Source of the DNA: DATFVJ01 sp963727015
Lineage (GTDB): Bacteria > Actinomycetota > Actinomycetes > Streptosporangiales > Streptosporangiaceae
NCBI GenBank assembly: GCA_963727015.1
Contig: CAVSEV010000013.1
Span: 124,001 to 188,000, forward strand
Length of the DNA stretch: 64,000 nucleotides
Direction of reading: 5' to 3'
The position numbers were made by a program, and so were the translations under genes. Positions 63,854 through 64,000 of this stretch are shown in pieces. Under the pieces are notes generated by a model. The model was not told the origin of the DNA. It searched no databases and saw only the letters and a program-made list of their open reading frames with translations. Position 1 is the stretch's first letter, and each line of letters opens with the position of its first letter.

Positions 63854-64000
63854 CCACACCAGCAGCCCCGCGCCGCGGCACCTCAGCCGTTCTCACCACA
63901 CCAGCCACCCGGGCCCTGTGCGCCCCGCGACCCGGCACAAACAGACACCCCGGACCGCCAGCCGTGACCATGATCACTCAAACGCCGGCAAACAAGAATG
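63854..64000. other. Window end, no gene
   Basis: Short C/A-rich stretch after the transposase-like gene. Nothing recognised. Confidence 0.4.

Overview
The window is high-GC DNA from an actinomycete. Supporting signs are a PPOX-fold F420-type oxidoreductase, a TIGR03086/mycothiol-type DinB-fold protein, a Methyltransf_19 (DUF574) enzyme, DUF5996 and DUF5999 proteins, XRE/LuxR/BlaI regulators, many GTG starts and very GC-rich wobble positions. I cannot name genus or species; a Streptosporangiales-like or related soil actinomycete would fit, but that is inference.

Layout. 0-3.4 kb is a decayed mobile or defence edge: a TIR-domain protein running off the left end, a histidine-kinase remnant, a broken tyrosine integrase and a cytosine-methyltransferase fragment. 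3.5-16.4 kb carries scattered metabolic genes (solute-binding lipoprotein, PPOX oxidoreductase, SDR, SRPBCC, DUF4389, glycoside hydrolase, P-loop kinase, methyltransferase, enoyl-CoA hydratase) mixed with hydrolase and SDR pseudogenes. 16.7-22.5 kb is a four-gene redox operon: a two-subunit 2-oxoacid:ferredoxin oxidoreductase followed by both subunits of an NfnAB-like FAD/NAD(P) complex, a plausible route from oxoacid oxidation to NADPH.

24.7-44.7 kb is bracketed by two similar remnants, each an integrase C-terminus followed by the 3' half of a tRNA-Lys-like gene, in the same orientation. Between them lie an amidase, a complete IS630-family element with an extra internal gene, an MFS exporter, a translationally coupled membrane-gene trio, a LuxR-type two-component system, an amidohydrolase, a HipBA toxin-antitoxin locus with palindromic operators, and a cutinase-like secreted hydrolase. 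Several dispersed repeats occur here, including a 62-bp piece of the histidine-kinase gene copied into the left integrase remnant.

48-55.5 kb looks like one functional theme. A BlaI-type repressor and an M56 (BlaR1-like) membrane protease are divergent from uppP-dedA. The same 41-bp double-dyad operator (36/41 identical) lies in the blaI/uppP divergent region and upstream of a PAP2 phosphatase. A DedA-PAP2 fusion gene is nearby. I read this as a BlaI/M56-controlled undecaprenyl-phosphate recycling regulon, and it is the strongest candidate in the window for an undescribed system.

55.5-64 kb is again mobile debris (glycosyltransferase pseudogene, truncated IS110, integrase-core fragment, transposase-like gene) around an intact pair: a STAND-ATPase/LuxR regulator and a flavin monooxygenase. 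Single-base frameshifts are unusually common across the window, so either gene decay or indel errors in the assembly must be considered.
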